Assembly (NCBI GenBank): GCA_943735955.1
Contig: OX030959.1
Coordinates: 1,011,225-1,075,224 of the forward strand
Direction of reading: 5' to 3'
Length of the DNA stretch: 64,000 bases
DNA from: Piscicola geometra
Taxonomy: Eukaryota > Annelida > Clitellata > Hirudinida > Piscicolidae
In this document: positions 45,101 through 56,905 of the stretch, piece by piece
How positions within the stretch are numbered: the first letter of the stretch is position 1
Layout of the letters: every line of letters begins with the position of its first letter
Position numbers and translations under genes: made by a program
Notes under the pieces: model-generated
Database searches by the model: none
What the model saw: the letters and a program-made list of their open reading frames with translations, nothing else
What the model was told of the DNA's origin: nothing

Positions 45101-48100
45101 TGACCTATGCCATTGTACCCAAGCCACCAAGCCTTTTTGAATGCAATTTTTGTTTATTTAATGTATTGAACAAAATTATTAAATGTAAATTGTTATATTT
45201 TATATATATTGCAGGTTTCAACTCTGAGGTTTGCAATGACGATGATGAGGGTGCCAGTCTACCCTGTAGTTCAGAACTTCATCGACCCTATGGTGGCACT
45301 TAAAACTTTCATGTTTATGTTTTATATAGAAATACAAAACAATATTATTGTATTAAATATTTATATTTATTCAATATTAATTATTGAAATAATTAATGTA
45401 TTTAATAAATTTTTAAAAAATATGAAAAATGTTATCTAGGGTCGAATGAAGGAGTTGTGCATGAAGGTAATGAGTCTGAAAGGGCAGCTGAGCGTTCAGG
45501 ACGCGCTGGTGGGCAGGACAGGGCAGTCGTATGAAGAGCCGAACGAGAACGAGAGGGAGACCATCCGCAAGAAGACGATGCTCTACCTGAATGGACAGTT
45601 GGACGACTTGGAGGTTGCAGGCGCTTGTGGAGCTTTAGAGTTTAGGGTTTTATCGTTGGTCCTTAGAAACGAGTAGACCTTTATGTGGTTTTGCGCATTC
45701 ACTCACAGATCACTGGTTTGATGCAAGTGAAGGAAATACTCAAGTACTTCAAGGAATACCAGAAGTAAGTCTTCAAATAATTTATTCAAAACTTTCAAAA
45801 GATCAAATTCAGTTTCAACGCGTTTTTCAGAGCATTTATAATGGCACCTGCTCGACAGAGAATCGAAGGAGCAGTTGGAAGAGGAGTACCAGCAGAGGTA
45901 CATAATGCTGGACAAGACTGACCCTGAGGTGCTGCAGAGGGCCGTGCAAGCAGGCTTCGTGCAGGCGCCCCCTGACTACGTGGCACAAGCTCTTCAGAGT
46001 ATGAAAAGAAGGGGGCTTTAGGAGATGGTGGAGGAGGGTATAGAAGGGATTATTGAGGATTTCTGAAGGCTTTGTTTGTGGAATGTTGAATCCATTGAGC
46101 TTTAAGTGATTGGGTTATGTACTTTTGAAAGTATTAATTTAATTGACTAGCCTGTTTTAAATTTTATTTCAGCAATCGAAAGGACTTCGAAAAATGTATC
46201 AGCCCGCAAGGAAGCCTCGGACGTCAAGAAGTAATTTATTTGTAGAGTGTTTGCTTTTTTATAATAAGTTTTTATTTCAATTAATATTTCCAGTACTTAT
46301 TCATTTTTAAAGTAATTCATTGGAGTATTTAAAATGTCATAAGCCCAGAAAATAATGAAACGAGCAAGAGTGGGAATGAGGAGGAAGAAGAGGAGGAAGA
46401 GGAAGATGAGGAGGGTGGTGAGGGGGAAGAAAAAGTTTGTAAAGAAAACGCAGAATTGGTTGGTTTCAAGAAAGTGACGATGTGCGTTCAAGATTTTACT
46501 AATTACAAATTTAAATTTCATAATTATTTGAACATATTTTAAAGCGGATTCATTGCTTCGACCACTTTGGTCTCGCTAGAAGTTCTATTCAATTCTGCTG
46601 TGCAACGGAGCAGACTGACAAAAGTACTCTAGCGGGGTTTTGGCTAGAAATTGTCCAAAATGACATCCTTGGCGTAATCTTTTGCCTATTTTGGAGAGGT
46701 TTAAACATGTTCAGAAAAAGTCAAACGTCTTCTGATCGCCCTCCGTTCATTTTCACCTTGATGGGCTATCATATATTTATTTTAGAAGACGATTCAACAA
46801 AATATTTGTGTGACAGCAAAGCGAACAGGAACGACGAGTTTGAGATGTTCAAGTTGACGGACGGAAAGCCTTCAAGCATGGCTCTCTTCAGGAATAAAGG
46901 TAGTAGAGGATGGTGTACAGGAAAATGGAAATAAATTAGACAGATTAAGTTATTACCAAATAATAAGTAATCATCTTTAAGTATGATATTGACGATAAAA
47001 ATAATTTTTAAATTGGGTTTTAATGACGTTGGACATGCGCAGAGCTGTTGAAGGCGAGCAGGCAGGAGTACAGATTGATGGCGCAGGAAGTGAACAGGTT
47101 GAAGGGGGAGGTGGACGAAAGCGCTTCCAGAATCAAGTGTCTGCAGGCCCTCGACCACCGAGAAGGTGGGTGCCAGTTTGCCGACGGTGAAGGGAGAGGA
47201 TTTTCGATATAAAACTAAACAATACAATAAAAAAACACAAAGAAGGATATTATCAACGTGGTGTAAATTTAACGAGTTTCAAGACCACTTGCTTATGAAT
47301 TCTGAAACTCGATTATGAGTACCATTAAACATATTTTAAAATATTGGAAAAAAAGTTTTATATATATTATTATTACCATAATTTTCGTAGTAGAAATTAG
47401 TTTGTGACAATCTTGTAATGATCATCTGCAAAAGTAAAGTTCCTTTCTTTTTAAGTTTCAACTAGCTTTTTCTCGAAACCACCAAGGAATTGTTCGGGAT
47501 CCAATGACGGGAGAACGCGTTGTGACAGAAACAGAGTTCGACGAAGTGGAAAAGCTCAAGTAATCGAATATTTTTTAATTAAAAAACCCAAGTTATAACT
47601 TTTTTAAAAATGTATAACATTTCAGATTAAATTGAACACAAAACTGCGATGAAATGTTAAAAGTATACAATCACAGGTGTTTAAAGAAACAGTACAGAGA
47701 GAGGCATGCAAGGTTGCTGCAGCTGCAAGAAGAAGTCAACAAGGCACGAGTGTTTGTGCATCAGAACCGACTGCAGCTGTTGCATGGTGGGTGGGTGGGT
47801 GAGTAGGTGTGTGGGTGAGTAGGTGGGTGGGTGAGTAGGTGGGTGGGTGGGTGAGTAGGTGGGTGGGTGGGTGAGTAGGTGGGTGGGTGGAGGCATTTGA
47901 GGGTGGTTGAGGTCAGGAGGAAAAGTGACCTTTGAGATTGAGTTGGCTGTGACGTCAACAGTTTGACATTTTTGGGCGAAAAGTTTCTTTTTTCTTAATC
48001 TCAGCAAATGTTTTATCTATTTCAATATTATTACATTTATAAAACTTGATTTAATCTATTCTAATCCGGTTTCAGAGTTCGACTTTTGGTTTCTCCAAAA

Positions 48101-48122
48101 GCACCCGCAAAGCGAATGCTAG
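42167..48122 (+). CDS. KIF9: KIF9 (kinesin-9 family axonemal motor)
   Basis: KIF9 is a microtubule motor of motile cilia. A 10-nt first exon (42167-42176, MPS) splices in phase to 42444 (ERVKCWARIRPTNKF). The motor domain continues at 42651-42799 (FPLDGVLHNASQETLYD), 42909-43062 (P-loop GQTGSGKT), 43183-43546 (VSYVQIYNETIYDLLST), 43702-43785 (switch I, NSHSSRSHCIFTIYV), 43935-44027 (switch II, LVDLAGSER), 44179-44391 (EASYINKSLVFLEQVV, HIPFRQSKLTHYLKDS) and 45215-45292. The neck and KIF9-specific stalk follow: 45440-45613, 45709-45764, 45859-45998 (DKTDPEVLQRAVQAGFV), an acidic exon near 46370, then 46815-47165, 47488-47560, 47677-47786 and 48076-48122 (EFDFWF). Odd features: an Asn-rich insertion of roughly 50 residues in the motor after DLLST, and an early stop after EFDFWF where KIF9 normally continues. 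Junctions at 42560 and 46350 are not resolved. Confidence 0.9.
44507..45130 (-). mobile_element. LINE C-terminal fragment in a KIF9 intron
   Basis: Minus-strand frames read LEVVPEFCYLSDMVSAGGG, then CAWRRFRRLLPLLTHR, then ILHAFETWAVTTETINRLQR and MRWLGYVGG, the usual C-terminal segments of RTE-type LINE polymerases. Frameshifts and stops show it is dead. It sits in the KIF9 intron 44392-45214, in antisense orientation. Confidence 0.82.
47218..47330. repeat. interspersed repeat, also at 60341-60450
   Basis: The stretch with GTGGTGTAAATTTAACGAG, TTTCAAGACCACTTG and CTTATGAATT has a diverged relative at 60341-60450 (GTGGCGTAAACCGAATGAG and so on). Both are intronic. The family was not recognised. 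Confidence 0.55.
47787..47892. repeat. GGTGGGTGGGTGAGTA minisatellite
   Basis: About 100 bp of G-rich GGTGGGTGAGTAGGTG units starting at the donor of the KIF9 exon that ends near 47786. The G-triplets could fold as G-quadruplexes. Confidence 0.9.
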
Positions 48123-48249
48123 CAAGCTTCTCGAAACACGACTTGGTGCAGCACCTAACGATTTCTACGAACACAAATTGTATTTTTATTTTAAGTGTAA
48201 AGTAAATTTTTTTATGCTTTTTGTGTTCATGTGGTTATTAATATGCTCT

Positions 48250-48612
48250 TGTTGTGGTGGTTTTAGTAGTTGTAGTGGTGGTTTTAGTAGTTGTTGTGGT
48301 GGTTTTAGTAGTTTTTGTGGTGGTTTTAGTAATTGTTGTGGTGGTTTTAGTAGTTGTTGTGGTGGTTTTAGTAGTTGTTGTGGTGGTTTTAGTAGTTGTT
48401 GTGGTGGTTTTAGTAGTTGTTGTGGTGGTTTTAGTAGTTGTTGTGGTGGTTTTAGTAGTTGTTGTGGTGGTTTTAGTAGTTGTTGTGGTGGTTTTAGTAG
48501 TTTTTGTGGTGGTTTTAGTAATTGTTGTGGTGGTTTTAGTAGTTGTAGTGGTGGTTTCAGTAGTTGTTGTGGTGGTTTTAGTAGTTGTTGTGGTGGTTTT
48601 AGTAGTTTTTAG
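48250..48612. repeat. 21-bp minisatellite after KIF9
   Basis: About 17 copies of GTTGTGGTGGTTTTAGTAGTT, with a five-unit block repeated at both ends. The Cys-Gly-Gly-Phe-Ser frame is open only because the unit is a multiple of three; no start, splice or homology supports a gene. Confidence 0.93.
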
Positions 48613-48689
48613 AGGCTTTTGTAGTGGTAGTTATATTTATTCTAGAAAAAGTTTATGTAGTGTTTTTTGTCGGATTGTTGTAGTGTTTG

Positions 48690-48960
48690 TTTTTATATTT
48701 CAAAGAAAATAAATGGCACCTTCCGTAGGACATTTACATACCTTGATAAAGAAACTTTAGTTCCGTTGTACAAGTCAATGGTGCGTCCGTATCTGGATGG
48801 ACGGCAATCTGAAACCTATTCTATAAAAAATCCCTATGTTACAATTTTATTTAAAAACAACTTTCTTAGTTTAAAAGTCAAAAAAGTATTTAAGCAGAGA
48901 TTACAACTGAGCAATGTAAGGTTGTTCAAAGTTTTTACATTTGTTAATTGTGTTAAAAAA
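48690..48960 (+). mobile_element. LINE reverse-transcriptase scrap
   Basis: One frame contains RRTFTYLDKETLVPLYKSMVRPYLD, the thumb-region motif of Jockey/CR1-type LINE polymerases, then degenerates. It is a short 3' fragment. Confidence 0.65.
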
Positions 48961-49059
48961 ATAAATTGACTTATGCTTGTTTTTATTAATTGATAAATAA
49001 ATTTTTAGAACAAAAAGATACCAAGCCAGAACTCAAAACAAAAGAACAATTAAATAATA

Positions 49060-49610
49060 TTAAAGGGTGTTTGATCTAAGAAAAGTCTTTCACAAATATT
49101 TATTGCAAAATGTTGAAATTAGCAAAGTATACAGTACATACTGCAAATGCAATAAACATGGAATATAAAAATCATGGGTTGATTGAAAATATAGAAGAAA
49201 GAGGAAGAAAGAGAAAGACAACATTTGAGAACTGAAATGTGAAGTCTTCTTGATAACGAATGGCTTCTTTAGTGCCATTCGGCTAAGCATATCCTCTTGA
49301 TGAAAGCGATTTCTAACAGCTTTTGAAGATAAACATTCTCCGAATTGTATCTCGACATCATTTGTTACATTTCTGGCTGCAATCTTTCTTTTCTGCCTCA
49401 CCAACTTCACGATGTACTGATCCTCTCTCAATGTTGTCTTTCTTTTTCTTCCTCTCCTTTCCATATTTTCAATCAACCCATGAAATTATATTTCATGTTT
49501 ATTGTATTTACAAAAAACTTTGCTTAATTTAGCATTTAAAATCAAATAAATTAAATCTTTGTGAATTTTTTATACATGTATTTATATTTAGATCAAAGTT
49601 TGATCATCAA
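49060..49610 (-). mobile_element. fold-back Tc1-type transposon remnant
   Basis: Two arms of about 80 bp (49147-49235 and 49425-49510) are inverted repeats of each other at roughly 85% by eye; weaker inverted similarity continues outward. The loop encodes on the minus strand part of a Tc1-type transposase DNA-binding domain: RKTTLREDQYIVKLVRQKR, SSKAVRNRFHQE and SRMALKKPFVIKK. The catalytic domain is missing. One arm contains the beginning of the coding frame itself. Confidence 0.72.
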
Positions 49611-50051
49611 ACATTATTTGCCGATATGTAGATAGGGAGAAAGTGGGAGCAAGAAGTATATTAAAAAAATCGAAGCGGCTGTGCTCCCCCATAATGGGAG
49701 CGGTCAAAAGTAAAAGAAAGAATGTTTCCCTCTAGACCCTCCCTGAGTCCGCCCCGGTGTGTAAGAGTCAACATTTTCAAAGTTTATTTCTGCTTAAAAA
49801 ACAAAATAGGAGATTAAGAAGTTTCCGAAACCCAAAGCTTCAATTTATCAAATTTAAAAAAGGTTTCATTAAAGAAAATGCTAGAATATTCCTTTTGTCG
49901 TGAAATTCAATATATTCATCAAACTTTTTGTATTTGATTTAAATGATTGGTTAATACAGTTTTAAAGAATTTTAGTCCTCTCTATAATGTTGAAAATAAA
50001 ATTTTTCGAAAAAAGCATTGTTTAATCGAATGAGCATTACGCCCTTTGTCC
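49611..50051. other. 3' flank of the first chitin-binding gene, part of the duplication
   Basis: AT-rich sequence. The stretch 49725-49980 is a diverged copy of 55010-55240, showing that the segmental duplication extends past the gene. Confidence 0.55.
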
Positions 50052-51626
50052 TCAAACGCAGTTCAGGATCTCCTGGTTCCAGACATTAGGTTTGGGACAG
50101 GCCCTTATGTAGCACTGCATCCACTGACTACACTGCACGTACTCGTACCGATTTATGTGTGGCCAGTAGAACAACCTCTTGGATACGTTTTCGGAAGTGC
50201 ATGGGTTTTTGAAATTGCAGTCGTAACCAGAGTGGGGAAGGGGACTAAGGGTTACATTAATTTCAGGGATATTCATATTATGTGATCCTGAAATGAGGGT
50301 TACATTAATTTCAGGGATAGTTGTTTTATGCGTATTAGTTGAAAGGGTGTAGGTCTGGGTTGTTTCAGGCATTTCTGTTTTTGTGGGGGTTGCTGTAGGG
50401 GTGGTTTTGGATGGTGTTGTAGGATGATGCTGTGGATTGTGTTGTAGAATGATGCTGTGGATGGTGTTGTAGGATGATGCTGTGGATGGTGTTGTAGGAT
50501 GATGTTGTGGATGGTGTTGTAGGATGATGCTGTGGATGGTGTTGTAGGATGATGCTGTGGATGGTGTTGTAGGATGATGCTGTGGATGGTGTTGTAGGGG
50601 ATGTTTTGGGGGTTGTTTTATAGGTAGTTGTGAAAATTGTTGTAGAGGATGTTGTGGATGGATCTGGTCCGATGATAAAATCTTGATAGTTGAATATCTT
50701 GAAAACCTAATTAAAAAAAGTACTTGAAAAGTTTTTAAAATTCACGATGCACTGAATAAAGTATGGTAAATTTTAACATCTTTTCTCACTTAGGATATTT
50801 AAATAAACATAATAACACATACCACATTTACATTTGCACTTGCTTCCTTTAGGACAGGGCTTACAAGGCTTTTTTTCTTAAAAAAATATTTGAATGTAAG
50901 CAATGAAAAATATGAAATTGAAAAACGACAAAACATTTATTATAAAGTTTTATTATTTAAAGTGTAAAGATCAATAATGTTCTCATTACTTCTAGATGCT
51001 GGTGCAAATATCATTTTTTTTGAAATTTTCTTTTCGATGTGGATGAGCGCACCATCGCCTGCCTTGGGTTGTTTGATGGGAGAATGCCATGAAAACACAA
51101 GTTACGATGCTCAAAAGATGATATTTCAAGCTTGTGAATATGAAAAATCATTTTATTAATCAAAAGTTTCTTATGAAATAGAGAGGGTCTTATCATCTGG
51201 ACTTTACCTTTTCAGTGATACGTTATAACCCAATGTGTTTTTACGTACGTTTCAAATAACCGATCAAATCTTAGTTGAAATTCCCTTGGTAGGGCTTAGA
51301 TCTTTCTTGGCAGAGCGCATCTTCTCTCCAAGAGCTATTTGGCGACTGAAGGAATCGAGCCCACATCATTGCCGAGCAAAGGCAGACGTCTTACCACTAC
51401 ATCATCGCCGTACATCGAACATTTTAAAGACTATTATTACATTTTTTAGGCTCAAACAAACCTCACTGTTTTTTCCTCCTTGAATATTCTTCATTTTGTT
51501 GTACATTTCTTCGTTGTTGATTAAAGCTCTCAAAAGTCTATCGGACTTTTCTCCAGATGCGACATCAGAGGCGGCATTTCCTGCAGCGCACACAAAGACT
51601 GTCAGTAGGAGTGCCAAGACTAACAT
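50052..51626 (-). CDS. secreted Cys-rich/mucin-like protein with chitin-binding type 2 domain, copy 1 (frame-disrupted)
   Basis: Four exons on the minus strand. Exon 1 (51626-51462): signal peptide MLVLALLLTVFVCAAGNAAS and a charged helix. Exon 2 (51062-50990): AGDGALIHIEKKISKK. Exon 3 (50876-50823): a metallothionein-like patch KPCKPCPKGSKCKCKC. Exon 4 (50663-50052): a Thr/Ser/Pro-rich start, seven copies of a 25-bp repeat, then a chitin-binding type 2 domain (YDCNFKNPCTSENV, RLFYWPHINRYEYVQCS, NVWNQEILNC). Exons 1-3 join in phase and match the paralogue at 56906-58446. In exon 4 the frame set by the splice reaches a TGA just after the repeats, and the chitin-binding domain lies in another frame. 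The stop after NCV replaces the Trp codon of copy 2. It may be a pseudogene, or spliced in a way I cannot see. The organism role is unknown; such proteins often coat epithelia or structural matrices. Confidence 0.65.
50417..50591. repeat. 25-bp minisatellite, 7 copies, inside a coding exon
   Basis: Units of TTGTAGGATGATGCTGTGG plus ATGGTG, with four point variants. Because 25 is not a multiple of three, successive units are read in rotating frames. All three minus-strand frames of the unit are free of stops. Confidence 0.93.
51295..51415 (-). mobile_element. tRNA-like SINE fragment, family 2 (intron 1 of copy 1)
   Basis: The minus strand reads GATGTAGTGGTAAGACGTC (A-box-like), then about 30 bp later GTGGGCTCGATTCC (B-box-like). 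The same sequence with GGTTCGATTCC is at 58125-58240, in the same intron of the paralogue, so it predates the duplication. Too degenerate for a real tRNA gene. Confidence 0.6.
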
Positions 51627-52137
51627 TTTGTCGATTGCTTTGGAAATATTGAAAGTCGATTTTCTGGTCCTTTTATACGCATCGGCTTGGTACTTGACAA
51701 GTGTTGAAGGTTGAGTTGAGATCTTTGAACCTGTTAACCTTTTTTCGACCAAAAAATTGTTGAAAGCAAAATGTTTTATCTTTAATATATATTTTATTTA
51801 TAACCAAAGTAGCCAATATATACAATAAAATTACAATTATTGGGTAAAAATAGTATTATGCTACCAGGTGGTAACATTGTTAGGTGCCACTACATAAAAA
51901 ATTGTAAAAAAAATATATAAAATTATAAAAAAACAAAAATATATAAAACTATAAAAAAATAGCCATTCTTTTATGAAAATTCAACATTTGGTTAATTTCT
52001 TAATAAAGGGCATGAAATAAATGGATAGTAACATGTTTATAAAAACTAGATTGCTATATGGTAAATTTAAAAAAAAATTAACGAATTTATAAATAATGGC
52101 CATTGTTTTATATATACCACGAATCATAGGTCAATCA
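51627..52137. other. 5' flank of copy 1; AT-rich, no gene seen
   Basis: The first 90 bp match the flank of copy 2 (58447-58550). The rest is AT-rich with a short motif CTACCAGGTGGTAAC that recurs at 53415. Confidence 0.4.
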
Positions 52138-52192
52138 TGACCCTAACCCTAACCCTAACCCACTCAGCTACCCGTTCACCCATGATTCATGG

Positions 52193-52215
<23 letters not shown>
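52138..52215. repeat. telomere-like repeat followed by a near-perfect palindrome
   Basis: Three to four CCCTAA units are followed by ACTCAGCTACCCGTTCACCC and its inverted copy GGGTGAACGGGTAGCTGAGT, separated by ATGATTCAT. The right arm is the head of the adjoining SINE, and the head is then repeated once more in tandem. Confidence 0.92.
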
Positions 52216-54035
<1,820 letters not shown>

Positions 54036-54039
54036 CTCG

Positions 54040-54120
54040 AGGCTTTAGTTGCTAGAGTGTGTGGGAATCGAACCCATGACCTAAGCAACGAGTCGTTAAC
54101 CACTCAGCAGTTCACTTTTT
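54040..54120 (-). mobile_element. tRNA-like SINE fragment, family 3
   Basis: The minus strand reads CTGCTGAGTGGTTAACGACT, then GGGTTCGATTCCCACACAC, an A box and B box with tRNA-like spacing. A second copy is at 58815-58920. No full cloverleaf was found. Confidence 0.6.
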
Positions 54121-55240
54121 AATGAAAACTGTTCCAGTTGCGTGCCTTGGCGCATTATAAAAACGCATGATCTATATTATTATTATATTACTTGAAAGGA
54201 ATAAAATAACTCAGTTTGAGTTGAATGAAACATTTCACTGTTTGGGTGTCGTTAAACGATTTGTAACAAACAACCTCAATATGTTGTATAACCCAAAATC
54301 ACATTACTCATTTAAAAACTACTAGTAAATAAATTCCATTAATTAAACCACGAAACATGCTCTAAACCTTTTTATAAAAAATTGCTTTAAAGTTATTTTA
54401 AAAAATTCAATTAAATGCAAATACTATTTAAAATATAATTAAGATATTCAAACTCTTAAAACTTACTAATGTCTTCCAAAAAAAAAAAGAAGGCTATACC
54501 ATTTTTAAGAACACGAAAAAATGACTATTTTTTTATAGAAGGATTATAAATATAAAAAAATCAAATTTTTCCTATTTATTAAAAAAGTTATTAAGCTTGT
54601 AACCTAAAATCCCTGTAACAAACATCCCCGGTCTCCCCTATCATATAAAGTTAAAAACATTCTTCCTATAAGTTGCCTAGGATCACTATGATATCCACAT
54701 AATCAGCCATATATCGATTTTAAAGTTCAATTCAAAACTAAAAAGTTAAAATTTTAACTAAAAATGTAGAAATGCTCAACTAGAAATGAACATAAGTAAA
54801 AACGTTAAACTAGAAACATGGGCGTACCCATGGAAACGTTTATAACTGGAAACACATTTTAATAAGTAGAAAAATGTTAACAACTTCTGTTGTTTAAAAA
54901 CATATTCACAAATATCATAATAACAATGATTCACCTAAAAATGGTAAGAAATATACTCTCCGTGGCTGGTGTACTAAAAAAATATATAAATTAACTTCTT
55001 GCCACCTAATCTTCATCGTGTCTTTCCCTCTCTAGACCCTCCTAGATCCGTCCTGTGACTTATTATAACTTACTATAGAAATATTATAAACATTTATTTC
55101 TGTTGAATAAAAAGAGATTAAAAAGTTTAGAAAACTTCAAAGCTTCAATTAATCATATTTTTCCAAAAAAAGTAGCGAATGCAAGAATATTACTTGTGGC
55201 TTGAAATTTAATAAATTCAACGAATTTTGCTTTTTTTCTA
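54121..55240. other. AT-rich intergenic DNA, no gene seen
   Basis: No coding frame, RNA or tandem repeat was recognised. From about 55010 it is a diverged copy of 49725-49980 (segmental duplication). Confidence 0.4.
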
Positions 55241-56650
55241 CACATTGTCTGTAACAATATAAAGTACCAAAATAAATATAACTTTAAGAAACTGATTTTG
55301 GTGAAAAATTGCTTTTAAGTTATCTTCATGATCATATTATATGCAGGGGCAGGGATCTGCTGAAAATCTTGGGGGGGGGGGTCCTAACCAGCAAAAACGA
55401 TCCTGGGGGGATTTTGGGGTCTGGAATTCCCTTCTCCCACTTGAAAAAAACATTTTAAAACTTTTTTTTGATACGAATATTTAAGTAAGAAAGGAATAGT
55501 TTGGTTTAGACAGCTATCACTAAAACTACACATTCTCACAATGTATTACTAAAAAAAATTCTGTTTTATGCCATGGTTGACGATTATGCTCGTATCAAAA
55601 CATGAGTTTAAAATGTTTTTATTGAGAAAAGGCAGACTCCTTTATTACCAAAAAGTGGGGGGATTCGAACCCCAAGACCCCCCAGGATCGCCGCTATTGA
55701 GAATATAACTTGTTCGTTTTCAAAACAAAATGGAAGCCAAGTTACAGTAGCAGTAGCATATGACAAATTTGATGAGTTTGATGAAATTCTGGTACTGACA
55801 TACCTTGCATTTAATAAAAGTTATTTTTGTTCCAGAACCTCTTGAAATACTTTTAAGTGGAATATTAGCATTAATATTTGTTCTTTATAAATTTAGCATA
55901 AATTTAAGGCATTCCGTGGATTCTACACATTGCTTGTAACATATACCGGCATGTATGCTGTGTACAGCACTTTCCTACACAAAGCTTTTTGACGGATAAT
56001 ACTTTTCTCTTCTTTACTCCAACTAAGCCCACTTTTTCTTCACATATTACCGGTGTTCCGTCTGTAGTTAATACTACCACGTTTTCTTTTTACAATCCAT
56101 TTTTCTTACGGACTTCTTAACCGCATCAAACAATGTTTGTACCGTTGTGTTCCTAACCCTATTCATCCAACAGCTGCTCAGTGATAGAAAAGTCCAACTT
56201 AACACCGCTAATAAAGTATGATAACTGCGCTGGGTCCATCTTATCTGTTTTTTATCAACAGCTAATGAAAAATCTTTTTAGCTGCGTGTCTTCTCGGCCC
56301 GCTGTGTTGTAAGGATTTCTACTTGTTCCTTCACTCGGCCAGCGATGTAATCTCTTGATAAACTGACCTTTCAAGAAGTTTTTAACTGATCGAGACACAC
56401 CTGCTCACAAACCACCAGCATGTACTGCTTTGAAAACGTTCTCTCAGAAAAAGACTTGGAAGCGTGATATAGCTAGCTTTCACCACAGCTTCGTTTTTTG
56501 CTGTGGATTTCATAAATAAACTTTGCTGCGACCGCAGTTGGTCTTTTTATTTTTCAACTCTTTTATTGTTTTTCAAAAATTTTACTACTTAGTAAAATTG
56601 TTTCCACTTATAAAAGGGGGGCAGCTGCCACCCCCTGGATACGCCCATGA
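55240..56650 (-). mobile_element. hAT-type (ZBED/GTF2IRD2-like) transposase remnant
   Basis: Minus-strand frames between 56480 and 55880 give MDPAQLSYFISGVKLDFSIT, then TLFDAVKKSVRKM and a VGLVGVKEEKSIIRQKALC-like segment, which are hallmarks of domesticated-type hAT transposases. Frames are broken. The element interrupts the downstream flank of chitin-binding copy 2: flank-like sequence 55010-55240 resumes after 56650. A related fragment is at 63275-64000. Confidence 0.68.
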
Positions 56651-56905
56651 TTAATTGTGACGTGAAATTCAATAAATTCAACGAACTTTTTGTGATTATA
56701 TTTGATATGAATCATTTTTAATAAAGTTTCAAAAAAAATTATTGTTGGAAATACAATTTTTAAAAGCGTGTGTGTTTATGTAACCATTAATAAAGATTGA
56801 AAAGATAGGATATATTGAAGAATCGAATTTTTGCATGCAGAAACAAATTACGTTTTGCACAAAGTAGGAATGTGTTCATGATAACAATCTTTAATCGCAA
56901 GAGCT

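Noticed and set aside
48178..48712. Cys-Gly-Gly-Phe-Ser repeat frame resembling a glycine-rich structural protein
   Set aside because: The unit is 21 bp, so any frame stays open. There is no signal peptide, splice context or flanking coding sequence.
54040..54120. A functional tRNA gene
   Set aside because: A and B boxes are present, but no acceptor stem or full cloverleaf could be drawn, and diverged copies exist. It fits a tRNA-derived SINE better. The same applies to 51295, 58125 and 58815.
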